A stretch of DNA of 64,000 nt. It comes from Dolomedes plantarius. Its lineage: Eukaryota > Arthropoda > Arachnida > Araneae > Dolomedidae. Shown in pieces: positions 45,138 through 56,001 of this stretch. A model generated the notes under the pieces. That model was given only the letters and a program-made list of their open reading frames with translations, was not told where the DNA came from and made no database searches. Position 1 is the first letter of the stretch; each line of letters starts with the position of its first letter. The stretch lies in contig OU015495.1 in assembly GCA_907164885.2 (NCBI GenBank), positions 215,879,234 to 215,943,233 of the forward strand. The letters run 5' to 3'. The translations under genes were made by a program, and so were the position numbers.

Positions 45138-45499
45138 TTATTGTGTATTGGGATTATGAGAGAGCGACTGAAGGGGTCGAGTCCCGCTGTAGACATGTAG
45201 CCCTTTGGAACAAGTCTTTGCCAGTTTGATTCAAAATAGGACCACAACATTCTAAAAACTAACCAACCAATTGCTGCAACAAAACATGTATAGGATTCAA
45301 TGACTGGCATCATCAATGTCGCCCTATTCGACATAAATGGCAAGGCGAACACACCCTAACAAGAGGGATATCCGGAACGGCATTCTATTGGATAATTAAA
45401 ATCCACAATTCATTAACATCATTCTATGATAAACAAAACCTTTCATCAAAACTTGTATAGAGTGAAGAAAATACTCAAAATAAAGTTTATAAAAGATTT
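45138..45499. other. no gene seen
   Basis: Spacer with no recognised content. Confidence 0.4.
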
Positions 45500-45735
45500 A
45501 TTTTTTTTTACAGCCAGTGCCCTATTAATTATTTCCAGTGCACCAGGCTTAAGATCGAATCCCTGCCGGTGAGAAACGAGAAGCCTCATCTCGTACCTTC
45601 TCCCACCCACTACGATCTGATAGGACTTTCCAGTTTACGGATTTAACGGCCTAGACACGAAGGTACTGAATGGCGATTCGAACTCAGCAACTCTCTCACT
45701 CGGAAGCGCTACAACTAGGCCATCTCGGGCCCTAT
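45500..45735 (-). repeat. tRNA-derived SINE
   Basis: On the minus strand the 5' head reads TGGCCTAGTTG (A box, fits TRGYNNARNNG) and, about 35 bases later, AGTTCGAATCG (B box, close to GGTTCRANNCC), so a pol III tRNA-type promoter is recognisable. The body contains the complement of GTACCTTCTCCCACCCACT, shared with 32185-32260. The end near 45500 is A/T-rich in the pol II/III tail style. Family name unknown. Confidence 0.6.
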
Positions 45736-45959
45736 TTATTACTAGTGAGTGGCATCCAGGAAACGTTGGTTTTCAGAAAACTTGTATGGGCCCTTTGCGG
45801 ATGAAACAACCTCCGGCGTTGGAAAACTAAATCTGCGAAGATTTTATATTGACTTTTTCGATTTGTAAATGAGTGGCGTTTGATTTTAGGATCGTGCTGT
45901 TTGATTGCATGGTATGTCGAAAATGAAATTGGACTTCCTCAATAGGGCAATGTCTCGCA
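45736..45959. other. spacer
   Basis: No recognised content between the SINE and the dispersed repeat. Confidence 0.4.
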
Positions 45960-46520
45960 GCATGTCACATCTCAACTCCTGCAGATTTTACTTCTTGTTT
46001 GGCGAGGAGTGGCAAAACATCGCATAATTTAACAGGGCGTTCGATGAGCATTCTTACAGCTCGTCGAATAAAATGCTCTCGGATGACGCAAAGTTTTTAG
46101 ATACGGTATCTAAGCAAAGGTATATCACTAAATTAAACATTCAAGTATGGCCCGGGAAGGTTTATTCGGTATGTGACCCGTATTTATCGACAGGGGAAGA
46201 CTGAAGTTACGATACGAGACGCTGGCCCGAAGCAACTGATCCCGATATCTATACATATCTCGACATAATAATAATCATTCTCGACGAAAGAATGATTATA
46301 TTCTCTTAAACCTTGCGAAATATTGAAAAAAAGTGTTAAAATACCTGTTACATACAACTAATATGAGGAATTTTATAAATAAACTTAATTTAACTCAAAA
46401 TGAAGGCATCGTCCAAAAACACATGCAAACACATAGGAACGGCTTCTGTTTTCTGCCACCCGATAATGACGTCATCTATAGCAGAAGAAAACTGACGTAG
46501 CCAGTGACGTTGCGACGTTT
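45960..46520 (+). repeat. 560-bp dispersed direct repeat, copy 2
   Basis: It matches 33068-33628. The frame that is open in copy 1 has a TGG-to-TGA stop here (about 46201-46205), so the frame is not under selection in this copy. The hairpin AATCATTCT...AGAATGATT is kept. Confidence 0.8.
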
Positions 46521-47858
46521 CGCCTTATACGAGTGATTTCCACGCTCCAATATTTTTGCTGTAATATTTAATGACGCTGAATCGGTCTTTATTTCTGTGC
46601 ATTACTTTTAAATAAGCAGTTTTGGCTCTTTACATTGTACCAAATTCAACAACAATTTTATTTCTTAAAAGAAAAGAAAATTTACATTTAGCTAGGTCAC
46701 TCATAATGCAGTAAGAAAACCCCCGTGTTGCGCATTTTATAGTTATTCCACATATGAACAGCAGAACTCGTCAGTATTTTTAGACATACCATTTTGAAAA
46801 AAAACCAAAGCTTGAGAATATGACCAGTAACCAACAAGTATTATAAACGGCATTTTGAATAAAATTGACATCACTCGGAGATCAGAGGCGTCAACTTTTC
46901 TATTTTAACACATCTTTGGAAACATGACCAATAGCATGACATGACCAATTGAACTTATAATTCCAACAATGAAAAAAAAACAAGAAGCAACAACTTTATA
47001 TTAGGCACTCATTGGTTTTGTTTTACATATTTTTACTTAGCAAGCTATCGCCACCTGGGTTTGGCCCCTCCTCTCTTCACGAAAAGTATTTTTACAATAT
47101 CTTTTATCCCATTCTTTCCTCTGCTTCACCCTATCAAGTGAGTTGAGGTCCAAATAGACATGTATCGGGAGGGGCCGACGGTCACCTCACTTTTTTTCTT
47201 CTACGAGACACAAAAAACAACAACCTCCGAGTGAAGCCCTGGGTAGAGAGCTGAAAGAAACCGAGCGTGGGAGCGGAAATTGACCGGCGCCGGTGGTCGG
47301 GAAACTTCTACGGAGAGATAAGTGGGTGTCGAGTGAGTGCCGAGAAGAGGTGAGAGGCCCCTGCCCCGTCGGCCTTTTCCCTCGATTAGAGACCCTTACC
47401 TCTCTCTTGGGAGACACTTCGCGAAAGTTTGCTTCTGTTCCTGTGATATCTATCATGGTGCTTCCACATTCACGCAGACAAGTTGACACCATTTTGGGGT
47501 CGATTAGTCACGGTAGTCGGGAGCGTGACCCGCCTTTGATGCTCTGTAAAAAACCGCTCAATCGGAGGATCGTTGCAGAGCGCTGTGCCCATAAATCTCT
47601 GTGCAGAGCACATGAATGTGGACGCCAGAAGGGGATAGGCCTTTGTACAGAATTAGTTTTGAAAACGAGCTCCGTCTTATTTCGACCACGATGACGTAAC
47701 ACGACTGGTTACAAACTGATATTGGAATTTTGTAGTCTGTCTGCTATTACTGGAATATCACCGAGTGCAATTCTACTTTTGAGGATTTATCCTCAAAAGT
47801 AGTTTATCCTCTTCTTTTCACTAAACTCTGTGTAAAAATTCTATACCTCTACACGCAC
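46521..47858. other. non-coding; GC-richer block at 47150-47710
   Basis: The first 630 bases are AT-rich and empty. 47150-47710 is clearly GC-richer with many CpGs and open frames on both strands, but no protein similarity, LTR ends or splice structure could be recognised. It might be the non-coding end of an unidentified retroelement. Confidence 0.35.
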
Positions 47859-48095
47859 TTAAGGGGACAGTGGACCTTCAAACCTAACTTTTTTTTGTTT
47901 TGAATGGATTTGCTTCAAATTTGAATATGGGATCAGTACCATAGATATGTAAAAGTGGTTAAAATTTAAGGATGAAATATTAATAATTTATGAATTATGA
48001 ATTATTAATTATATCAAAAATTGGCCTCATTAAAAATGCTCCACGAGCATTTCTTTTGCATATAATAGGGTAATTTTTATTTACAGGATACCTTA

Positions 48096-49410
48096 TACAG
48101 AGGCTCTTCGCACATTTTTTAGACGATTTTGGTAAGCGGTAATAAAAAATCGTTTGTTGCAAAAGAAATAATTGCAATTGTACTATGTTTTTAAAAGTCA
48201 AAATTATCGTCTGCGGCTTGAAAGTTTTGTTTTTATTCAAAATGGCGTTTTTAACAAAGCAGGGGTTCGAAGGCTACATTTATGCTCTTCCGAAGAGAAA
48301 TATGCATACTCCGTTATCCAAAAACGATGTGAGAGTCATGGTTTTGTGATATCTAAAGCGTCGATAGGTAATATCGTCAACAAGAAAGGAAAAAAACGTC
48401 AAATTGGAGCCTCAAGTGGGACAAAAATTCCAAACAAGTATCCAAGGAAAAAAAGGATATCTTCGACTATTGCAAAGGTACGTTGTTTAATGTTAAAAGA
48501 AAATCCCGCTAGTCAAAGGACAGTTGCAAAATCATTAAAATGCTCGGTGTCCACTGTAAACAAAATGATAAATCTTAATTCTTATCTATTTAAATCTTAA
48601 GAAAGCGAAAAAACGCAATGTGCATTGTCTTCTTCCAAATCATATCACTGAACGCAGGACACACTGCAGAATTCTATATGAGAAACACTTATCCAAAGAA
48701 AAATGGAAAACAATTGTCACAATAGATGAATCATGGGTGTATTTAAATGATTGCAACAAAAAAAGAGCCATTTATTATCATAAAAGGGGAGAAAAAAATT
48801 TAAGTACATGGTTCAAAGAATCGAAAGAAAGTTTTTCCAAGGGATTCATGATTGTTGCTGGTTTTTCTTATAATGGCAAGTTAAAAATAAAGAGAGTGGA
48901 AAAAAATGTCAAGATTAACTCCAAATACTATCAGGAACATATTTTATCGCCAATTTTTCTGAATGAAATACCATCGCTTTACCCACAGTGCCATCAATCT
49001 GTGAGACTCCATCGGGACAAAGCTAGCAGTCACACATCAAAATCCACTGTAAATTTCCTAAAAGAAATGGAACAAAAAACTGGTATCAAAGCCATACCCT
49101 TCACTGATATCCCTACTAAATCTCCCGATGTATCACCTATGGATTTTTGTGCTTTCGGACTTTTAAAATCTGCATTATCCAAACGTCGTCCCAAAACCCT
49201 TACGGGACTCTGGAAAGCTGTTGAGGAGGAATGGGATAGAATACCTCTTCTGACACTTCAAAAGGCATTATTATCCTGGAAATTGCGGTGTCGAAAGATA
49301 GTTCAGAATAAGGGATGTCAAATAGAACATTTAAAACACAAGAATTTTATGTAATTTAGCTTTGTGAATACAATATACATCGTCTAAAAAATGTGTGAAC
49401 AGCCTCTGTA
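48096..49410 (+). mobile_element. DD41D mariner-like element F
   Basis: TA-CAGAGGCTCTTCGCACATT at the left and, reversed, TA-CAGAGGCTGTTCACACATT at the right give terminal inverted repeats of about 30 bp through TTTTTTAGACGAT. G3 shows the empty site (ACCTTATAGAACTAAC, one TA), confirming a TA duplication. Length 1315 bp, carrying one transposase with a single frameshift. Confidence 0.9.
48243..49354 (+). pseudogene. mariner-like transposase (DD41D), one frameshift
   Basis: A first frame (to 48600) holds two helix-turn-helix-like parts: YSVIQKRCESHGFVISKASI and, after a basic G-K-K-R-Q linker, SQRTVAKSLKCSVSTVNKM. Near 48590 the frame shifts by one base, and a second frame carries on with N-L-K-K-A-K-K-R-N-V-H, then HCLLPNHI and the catalytic core to TAA at 49352-49354. 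Core residues are TIDESWVYL (first D), RLHRDKASSHTS (second D) and SPDVSPMDFCAFG (third D). Between second and third D I count 41 residues, which is the DD41D spacing (rosa-like group) rather than the DD34D of mariner. No other stop is present. The start is uncertain: an in-frame ATG lies at 48172 outside the terminal region, another possible start at 48243 is in a different frame. Confidence 0.8.
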
Positions 49411-49902
49411 GAACTAACAATGAAACTTATTGCTTATTTTAAGCATTCATTAAAAATATAAAGAGAAAAAAATAACAGTGAAAACACACTTTTTATGACG
49501 CAAAATACCTCTAAATCATCTTTTCGAGTACGAAATTTAGAAATCATTAGTTACGAAGCAAAATTATTTTCAATAAGATTTATTTGATGTACAGTTAAGT
49601 ATATAAAACTAAAATTTCAAAGCAATACGATCATTAGAAATGCGCACGGAGCAATGTGAATATTCGTATGATATGAAAATTTTTATTTTCAGAAAAACAG
49701 ATTTAAAGTGATTGCTATTAGTAACCACATAATATCTAAACTAAATACAAGTGCCTATAACTAGGAAAGTAATCGCCGAAAATAAAAATTATTTTTGCAA
49801 CACATTCCTACTCGTCCGTAGTTTCACAATTCAATAAAATAAAATAAAAAAATCGAATTTTTGAGCAAATTTCACAATTTTGAAAGTCCACTGTCTCCTT
49901 AA

Positions 49903-50237
49903 CCTTTTAAACTTATCTTTTCTTGTATCCTGAACAATCTTTTCTATAACCTTTACACTACGTTGTATCTGGCGTCACACCTCGCGCATTTTCGAAAGCA
50001 GCATCCACGATTTCACCAGCTGCTTAAATATTGCCAAGAAACCCTTGGAAAGCCAGAAATATTTTATTATCGACTGCGTCACACCTACATTCGTTCGGAA
50101 GGAAAATGAAATCTCTTCAACATGTCTGTGCGAAGCCTTATTTTCAGCAATGAATGTTAGAAAATTAAAGCTGAACATCAACGGAAAATATCATTCCAAT
50201 TCAGTCCAGAAATTTTAAAGAAAGTATTTATATGTAA
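49903..50237. other. no gene seen
   Basis: Spacer between G1 and HelA-5. Confidence 0.4.
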
Positions 50238-50310
50238 CTAGCTGAAAACCCTCACTTCGCTACGGAGTACATTCAAATTAAATACAATGGTCAATGAATG
50301 CAATTAAAGC

Positions 50311-50348
<38 letters not shown>

Positions 50349-50871
50349 AAAAAAATCGTAAGGGATATTTTTATAGACAAAATGATGTCCAATCGTCTGC
50401 CGCATTAGCAAGAAAAAAAATTTTTTTTTTGTCTATTTAGTTGTTATGCACGTGACGATAAATTTATTTAAAGTACCGGAAAAAGAAATCACGTGAGCGG
50501 CATTTAATACATTAAATTCTAAAAATTAATCTTTAAAAATTCACCAAAAATCAGGAAATGGAGGTAAAAATTCGAAAAAAATTTCATTTTGAAGGAATTT
50601 TTAGAATCTTTCTCGCGATATAAATTTTATAACCCTCAAAGTATTATTTTAAATGCAAACGTAAAAAAGGTTAAAAAACAGCTTAAAAATTTAATTTAAA
50701 AAAATCTAAGAAGAATTTTTGAAAAATCTTTCTTAGTGCACCCCTACACTATAAGAAGAATCGCCATGCAAAATTTCAGCCCTTTTAGGTCCAGCCGTTT
50801 GGTCTGTGCGTTGTATGTCAGTCAGTCAGTGAATGAATGAGTCAGTTACGGAACTGTTTTATATATATAGA
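50238..50871 (-). mobile_element. Helitron HelA-5
   Basis: CTAG 3' end at 50238-50241 and A^TCTATATATATAAAACAGT start at 50871. It is a full-length HelA copy with AT microsatellite 50318-50343, no nested insert, so it gives a good view of the family length of about 630 bp. Confidence 0.9.
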
Positions 50872-51067
50872 TATAGATTGGCCATTTACTGTTTTTTTAT
50901 TGATGTGGCAGTACTAACATAAATCATTTGCTGTCTTTTTTGAGGAGTGATTTCAATACCGGTATTAGCTATTCTTACAAACAATGATACAAAAGTAATA
51001 CAAAAGATAGATTTATTCAAAATATAGAAATGTTAGAAGATGAAGGACTTGGAGGCAAATATTTAGA

Positions 51068-51213
51068 GTAAGTATATTAACAGTACCACCAACCAGCGTA
51101 CATGCAGAAGGTTATTTTAAACTGCAGGTAATTTGTGCACAAAAATATATTCCCGGCTTAATGACAGTTTAATAGACGTTTCTCACAATCACATTTCAAA
51201 AATACGCACTTAA
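51068..51213 (+). pseudogene. hAT transposase C-terminal (dimerisation) fragment
   Basis: The frame from 51068 reads VSILTVPPTSVHAEGYFKLQ, then V-I-C-A-Q-K-Y-I-P-G-L. A one-base shift continues L-N-D-S-L-I-D-V-S-H-N-H. This is the hAT C-terminal motif (L-x-V-P-x-T-S-x-x-x-E-R-x-F-S-x-x-G, then R-x-x-L-x-x-x-x-L-x-x-L) with several substitutions. Only the last ~50 residues remain and no terminal repeats flank it. Confidence 0.7.
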
Positions 51214-51419
51214 TAAATTAGTTTTTTTTCCTTTAATAATAGATATTATATAATTACACTGTACAACAAAATTTTTATGTGATATTTACTCATCTCAATA
51301 ATAATACTAAATGTTTTATTACTTCATTGTGTTGTAATACTACAGTGATTTATTTATTTTTATATTTTTGTTTCTAATGTTATAAATTATTATTTTACAG
51401 CTATTAATAATAATAATAA

Positions 51420-52010
51420 CTAGAAGGTAACCCGTCATTTTGACGTCATAATACTAATAATGACGTCATAATGGAAAAAGTATATGAAAGTTAAAAAATA
51501 TCCCGAATTATCTAACAATATTGCATTTAATCCACACCTTGTAAAAGCAAAGTCTTTCATTACTTTTTATTTATTTAGTTTTTCTAGCGATTGCAGTAGT
51601 ATACTACCATCCAGTTTTTTACAGATCACTACGCGATATGAATACTTGAGCTACTTGATTCATTCGCATTCAAGTTTGTTTACTTTCAGAATTCATCGCA
51701 AAATTAAACAGATTTTTAAAAACTGTTAAATATACAGCTAAAAGCATCCAATTTTTTTTTAGTTCTGAATGTTTTATAGAAAAATAGGCTGAACAAACGT
51801 GATTTGATGGAGAAGATATTAGTTTTTAGGTAAGAGAAAAATTCTGATCCACATCTGAAAATGAAATTAAGCCTAACCTGCCGTTTGTTTACCGAGGGCT
51901 TCATTTGAAAGATGAGTACAGCCCGGAAGTGTCATACAGAGACAACGGCTATTATATATATAATAATTTGATTGTTAACATTTGCTCCTTTACTTTATAT
52001 TTGTACATAA
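51420..52010 (-). mobile_element. Helitron HelC-1
   Basis: The 3' end on the minus strand is hairpin CGTCAAAATGACG then GGTTACCTTCTAG (CTAG 51420-51423). It is collinear with HelC-2 (58927-59536). The match continues past GGCTATTATATATATAATAA to GTACATAAC and then stops, so the 5' terminus is truncated here. Confidence 0.75.
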
Positions 52011-52498
52011 CAAAATTGTTTACATTTTTAAAGTTTAGGCATTTTTTTTTGCAAAAACTAATTAATATGGCAAAGGAACAACTGTGTCTCTTTTTTGAAA
52101 AATTCCCAATATCTCCGGTTCGAAAAAATACCGGATTATTGTATTGTTTGGCGCAATCACTAATTACGAAGCATGAGTTTTTTCCAATAACACATCATTG
52201 AGCTCGTTTTGAGAAAGCGTGAAGGGCGAAAACAAACAAATATCCTCGTAACAGCAGATGCATGGCGTGATAAGCAGCGCACGAGGATACAAATCGATAC
52301 AAAAAAGGGCACATGCGAAGGAACGTGAAAATTTTCCTCTTCAGCTTTCATCTTCTAGATTTTCTGACGTCATTCATACTGTTTTCTGGAATCAGGTTTT
52401 CCTTTGTCGCTCTCTTTTGACAAAACAGACTGCCAGAATTCGAAGATAAACGACTTCATGACATTTTTCCTCCCAATAGTTACCGAAATTTATGGCTA
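52011..52498. other. no gene seen
   Basis: No recognised content; frames on both strands look random. Confidence 0.4.
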
Positions 52499-53103
52499 CT
52501 AGTTGATAGCCGTCAAAACATGACGGCTAGATAGTGAATAAATGTATACTAATGCACAAATTATACTCGACACATCATTGCCAAATGTTGAAAATCATAA
52601 TTATGCGCAGAAACAAATGAATGTGTTTAAGCGGCCTCGTGCTTACTGAGTATCTAAAGCCGGATTTAAAAGTGTCACTGAGCATGCGGAGAAAGCAATT
52701 TTTTTTATTGTCAATTATCGCTCATTAAACGGCGCGAAATAAACAATTTCCATGAGGTTTAATCTTGTATTTCACAAACATAATTATCATAAAAATAAAA
52801 ATGGCAGAGAGAGATCTAGAGAGACTCCTCGGAACAAACGTTTTTGTCATTAAAACGCCACTGAGCATGCGCAGAAACAGCGAGTTTCCAAAGACAGATT
52901 TAAACATGCCACTGAGCATGCGCAGAAATCAATTTTTTAATTGTAAATTATCGCTAATTAACTGAAATTGAGGTTACAAAAACCAAATTCGACAAATCTA
53001 CAGATTACAATCTTTCGTTTAAGACCAAAATGAAGTAAATTGATGCAGTAGTCTTCCCTCACGGACTGCTCAAAAAGTCGGCTTAGCAACTTAAATATAT
53101 AGA
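52499..53103 (-). mobile_element. Helitron HelH (candidate)
   Basis: On the minus strand it starts TCTATATATTTAAGTTGCTA (53103) and ends with the 8-bp hairpin AGCCGTCATGTTTTGACGGCT then ATCAACTAG^T (CTAG 52499-52502). The interior holds the motif CACTGAGCATGCGCAGAAA three times (52676, 52859, 52910), the first and third inside a ~65-bp direct repeat (52663-52728, 52899-52964). No second copy is in the window, so borders rest on end rules alone. Confidence 0.65.
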
Positions 53104-53557
53104 CTAGCGCGAATGTGGCCAAGCTTTCGAAAATCTTTTTTGTACCTGCCTCGGAGCTCACTCACTCTTTTGTTCCCTTCCCACGAACTACTTTTCTTGA
53201 TACACTTTTTAAACTTACCTTTTCTTAATAGTTTTAATTGTACTGGATGGCAACAGAAAATTCGTAAATTCTTAATAGTTTGAATTGTACTGGGTGGCGC
53301 CATTTTTTTTTTTTAGAAACTTTTTTCACCTTGGTCAGTTTACGACATTTTTAGTTCGAAGATGGAACAACGATCAAACACGTGTTTGCGTATTGAATGG
53401 AACTTCCGCTCGCCGGGGGAACAATGATATGGAGGAAAGTGCGACCGTTTTTAGATTTCCGCCTGATGTCTGTAATCCGAACTTTCGAAAGGCCAATTGC
53501 GATACTCGTCTTTCAATATAAAAACGTTGCCAAACAGTCTTTCTCGGGATTACAATA
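53104..53557. other. unassigned target region of hAT element P
   Basis: A 78-codon frame (53285-53521) and sequence beyond the element (55433-55735) could be parts of one older unit split by P, but no family was recognised. Confidence 0.35.
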
Positions 53558-53608
53558 GTTTCAGGCTGGGGCGGCTCCAGCCCAGTTTTTTTTTTTTTTG
53601 GGGGGGGG

Positions 53609-53610
<2 letters not shown>

Positions 53611-53669
<59 letters not shown>
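53611..53669. repeat. (AT)n microsatellite, left part
   Basis: About 60 bp of uninterrupted AT. It is continuous with the array at 55078-55284 once Tc1-like B is removed. Confidence 0.95.
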
Positions 53670-53674
<5 letters not shown>

Positions 53675-55077
53675 TCATGGACAAAAAAATTAGCGCACCA
53701 AGAAGGAGTCGTCAAAATGAAACGAAATTTTACATACGTAATGACTACTTTGATATAAGTAAATGATAAGAAAATCAAAGAAAAAGGATAATTTATTTCA
53801 GAGAAAAAGGCAAAAGAACGGAGGAGTTAATACTCCGTTGGACCCCCTCTAGCGCGAATGCACGATGCGATACGATCGGGCATTGAGTCATACAAGTTCT
53901 GTATGATGTCTTGAGACATTTCGTTCCATATTTGATGTAACCTTGCCTCTAATTCGTTCAAACTCGTGGGATGCCCAACTCGTCGTCCCAAATGATCCCA
54001 GATATGCTCGATTGGAGACAAATCTGGGGATCGGGCAGGCCAAGGAAGAGTAGTAACAGTGCGGAGACAGTCTTGTGACACCCTTGCCGTATGAGGCCGA
54101 GCATTGTCTTGTTGAAAAATGGCTCCTGAGAGCCGTTGCATGAGTGGCAACACATGTGGTTGCAGGATTTCATGAACATACCGCTGGGCTGTCATGTGCC
54201 ACGGAACAATACTAGGGGTGACCGTGTATTGTAGGCAATGGCACCCCATACCATCACACCAGCTGTGGGAGCGCTGTACAGCAAAGGCAGGATTGAAGCG
54301 TTCACCACGGGCTCTCCACACACGAACACGATTGTCATCACTGCCGAGATTGAATCTGGATTCGTCGCTAAAGACGACCTGGTTCCATTCCGCTGCAGTC
54401 CAGTTTCCTCGTGCGCGGCAAAACTCCAAACGGAGGCGTCGATGGGTGGGCGTCAAGGGCAGCACACGTAATGGGCGCCGCGATACCAACTGTCCTACAG
54501 CCAGGCGCCTTCGTATGGTTCGAGAAGACACAGAGGCCCCTAGTGAAGGTGCTACCTGTGCCTGGATGGCGGCCGATGAAGCAGTTGGCTGTACGCGTAC
54601 ATTTCTTACGATGTGGCGGTCTTCTCGACGACTGGTCTGTCGAGGGCGTCCTGAGCCTGGTCTTAGTGTACATGACATCTCTCGGGTCCACTGGTCCCAA
54701 CACCTCCTCACAACACAATCAGAGCGGCCTAATTGACGAGCTACTCGCCTAGCTGACCACCCAGCTTCCATCATCCCGACGATTCTCCCCCTCTCAAACT
54801 GCGACAACTGCTTATATTGTCTTCGAACACTGCGTAATGGCATGTCTATCTCAGCTCTTCCTTTGTAAATGATTCAGCACACTCAAACAAGCTTTGGTTA
54901 CCTGTTTTATACTCCACAGAGTACGATGTTCAACGTCCTCTACCGGCTATACGTAATGCGCAATCACGCTGCATTTCTAATCATTTGCATATCTCCCCGA
55001 CACGTACCTTCATTGCAAGTTTCGTTACGATCCCGCAATTATTTCTTGGTGCGCTAATTTTTTTGTCCATGAGTGTA
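53670..55077 (-). mobile_element. Tc1-like element B (DD32E group)
   Basis: TA-CACTCATGGACAAAAAAAT at both ends, the inverted repeats continuing TAGCGCACCAAGAA before diverging. Total 1408 bp. It is inserted at a TA within the AT array of hAT element P. It is the best-preserved Tc1-like copy in the window and a close relative of element A. Confidence 0.95.
53827..54843 (-). CDS. Tc1-like transposase (element B), open but frame-damaged
   Basis: 338 codons from ATG 54843 to TAA 53827, the full family length. Residues 1-115 form two helix-turn-helix DNA-binding domains with a GRPR linker (about 64-67). The DDE core is at D160 (VFSDESRF), D246 (QQDNARPHT) and E279 (SPDLSPIEHIWD), 32 residues between D246 and E279. 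Compared with element A, an 8-bp deletion near 54275 and a 1-bp deletion near 54203 put residues about 192-216 in a wrong frame, replacing the conserved V-M-V-W-G-A-I strand of the RNase H-like fold by unrelated residues. The frame is open yet the enzyme is very probably inactive. Transposases of this kind cut at the terminal repeats and reinsert at TA. Confidence 0.9.
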   Translation of the reverse strand: MPLRSVRRQYKQLSQFERGRIVGMMEAGWSARRVARQLGRSDCVVRRCWDQWTREMSCTLRPGSGRPRQTSRREDRHIVRNVRVQPTASSAAIQAQVAPSLGASVSSRTIRRRLAVGQLVSRRPLRVLPLTPTHRRLRLEFCRARGNWTAAEWNQVVFSDESRFNLGSDDNRVRVWRARGERFNPAFAVQRSHSWCDGMGCHCLQYTVTPSIVPWHMTAQRYVHEILQPHVLPLMQRLSGAIFQQDNARPHTARVSQDCLRTVTTLPWPARSPDLSPIEHIWDHLGRRVGHPTSLNELEARLHQIWNEMSQDIIQNLYDSMPDRIASCIRARGGPTEY

Positions 55078-55128
55078 TATATATATATATATATATATAT
55101 ATCCATATATATATATATATATATATCC

Positions 55129-55163
<35 letters not shown>

Positions 55164-55225
55164 TATATATACATAGATACATATATATACACACATATAT
55201 ATACACACATATATACACACACACA

Positions 55226-55284
<59 letters not shown>
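55078..55284. repeat. compound (AT)n/(AC)n microsatellite
   Basis: About 200 bp of AT repeats broken by ATCC, ACAC and ACATAGATAC variants. It produces long artificial I-Y frames. Confidence 0.95.
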
Positions 55285-55285
<1 letters not shown>

Positions 55286-55424
55286 TAAATAAACATCGTC
55301 TCAGTTTAAATTTAAACTCATTTAGTATTCGGTCTACGATTATATAATTTTAGGCTATGAAAACAAGATACGCCGGGCTTTTTGGGGAGGGGCAATTGCC
55401 CCCCCTCCCTTGGAGCCGCCAATG

Positions 55425-56001
55425 GTTTCAGGTCCTGACGAATTCTGTCCCGTCTTCGAGTCCCCATACGACACCTTTTGACGGAGTATTACATTCGGTG
55501 TTGGCCCAAAGAAAGCAGTGGCGACTGGAATGCAACATCGTCTCGGAAATTCGCTCGCAATTTATTTCGGTGTTCATCCACCCATGAATTCCGGAGACGC
55601 TTTTGTGATAGACATGGCAGAGTAAAACCCAAACTAGCCAGTAGCAATAATATCGCATCTGCGACTGGACGGACAGCCGAACTTGGAAAAATAGATCCCG
55701 TCACGCTCCAGTAATGATATCGAACTTCAAAGCTGTCCCAGTTAGACCCCTAAGCTACTGACTTTACCCACGATTTGAAGGGTCGTATTCATATCTTAAC
55801 TCTATCAATTATTAATGCACGAAACAAGCTGAATTTTGATGGGGTACATTTACGAGATACGAGCTCCATATCCTCGACAGGAATGACTTTTTTTGTGGCT
55901 GTATTTCCGTTCTCGAGAGTAAAAGGAAAAGTGTGACACATCCATCAACTTCATTCGTTGCACAAGTCTGACAGTAACTCAGTCCTTAATGATGTTGCCA
56001 G
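55425..56001. other. no gene seen
   Basis: GC-richer start (55433-55735) with open frames on both strands but no recognised family, then ordinary AT-rich DNA. Confidence 0.4.

Larger units (their letters stand above)
47859..49902 (+). mobile_element. TTAA-flanked element G1 with nested mariner F
   Basis: It begins TTAAGGGGACAGTGGACCTT (47859) and ends AAAGTCCACTGTCTCCTTAA (49902). Without the nested element (48096-49410) it is about 730 bp and collinear with G2 (60837-61583, inverted) and G3 (62078-62792, same orientation). No coding capacity of its own. Shares TTAAGGGGAC with the H family. Confidence 0.85.
53566..55424. mobile_element. hAT MITE P carrying microsatellite and Tc1-like B
   Basis: The left end CTGGGGCGGCTCCA and right end, reversed, CATTGGCGGCTCCA lie between perfect 8-bp repeats GTTTCAGG (53558-53565; 55425-55432). 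The own sequence is about 400 bp and includes T14-G9-CAATATA and GGGGCAATTGCCCCCC motifs. A large (AT)n array in its middle was hit by Tc1-like element B. T14-G9-CAATATA recurs at about 63353-63384, so P has relatives nearby. Confidence 0.85.

Noticed and set aside
53104..53140. CTAG directly after the HelH start as a further Helitron end
   Set aside because: No hairpin adjoins it and no copy elsewhere supports a border.
53285..53521. Possible THAP-like zinc finger frame
   Set aside because: F-R-F-P-P-D is suggestive, but the C2CH residues are not in place and the frame ends early.
54981..55288. Overlapping I-Y-I-Y frames on both strands
   Set aside because: Translation of the (AT)n/(AC)n array only.
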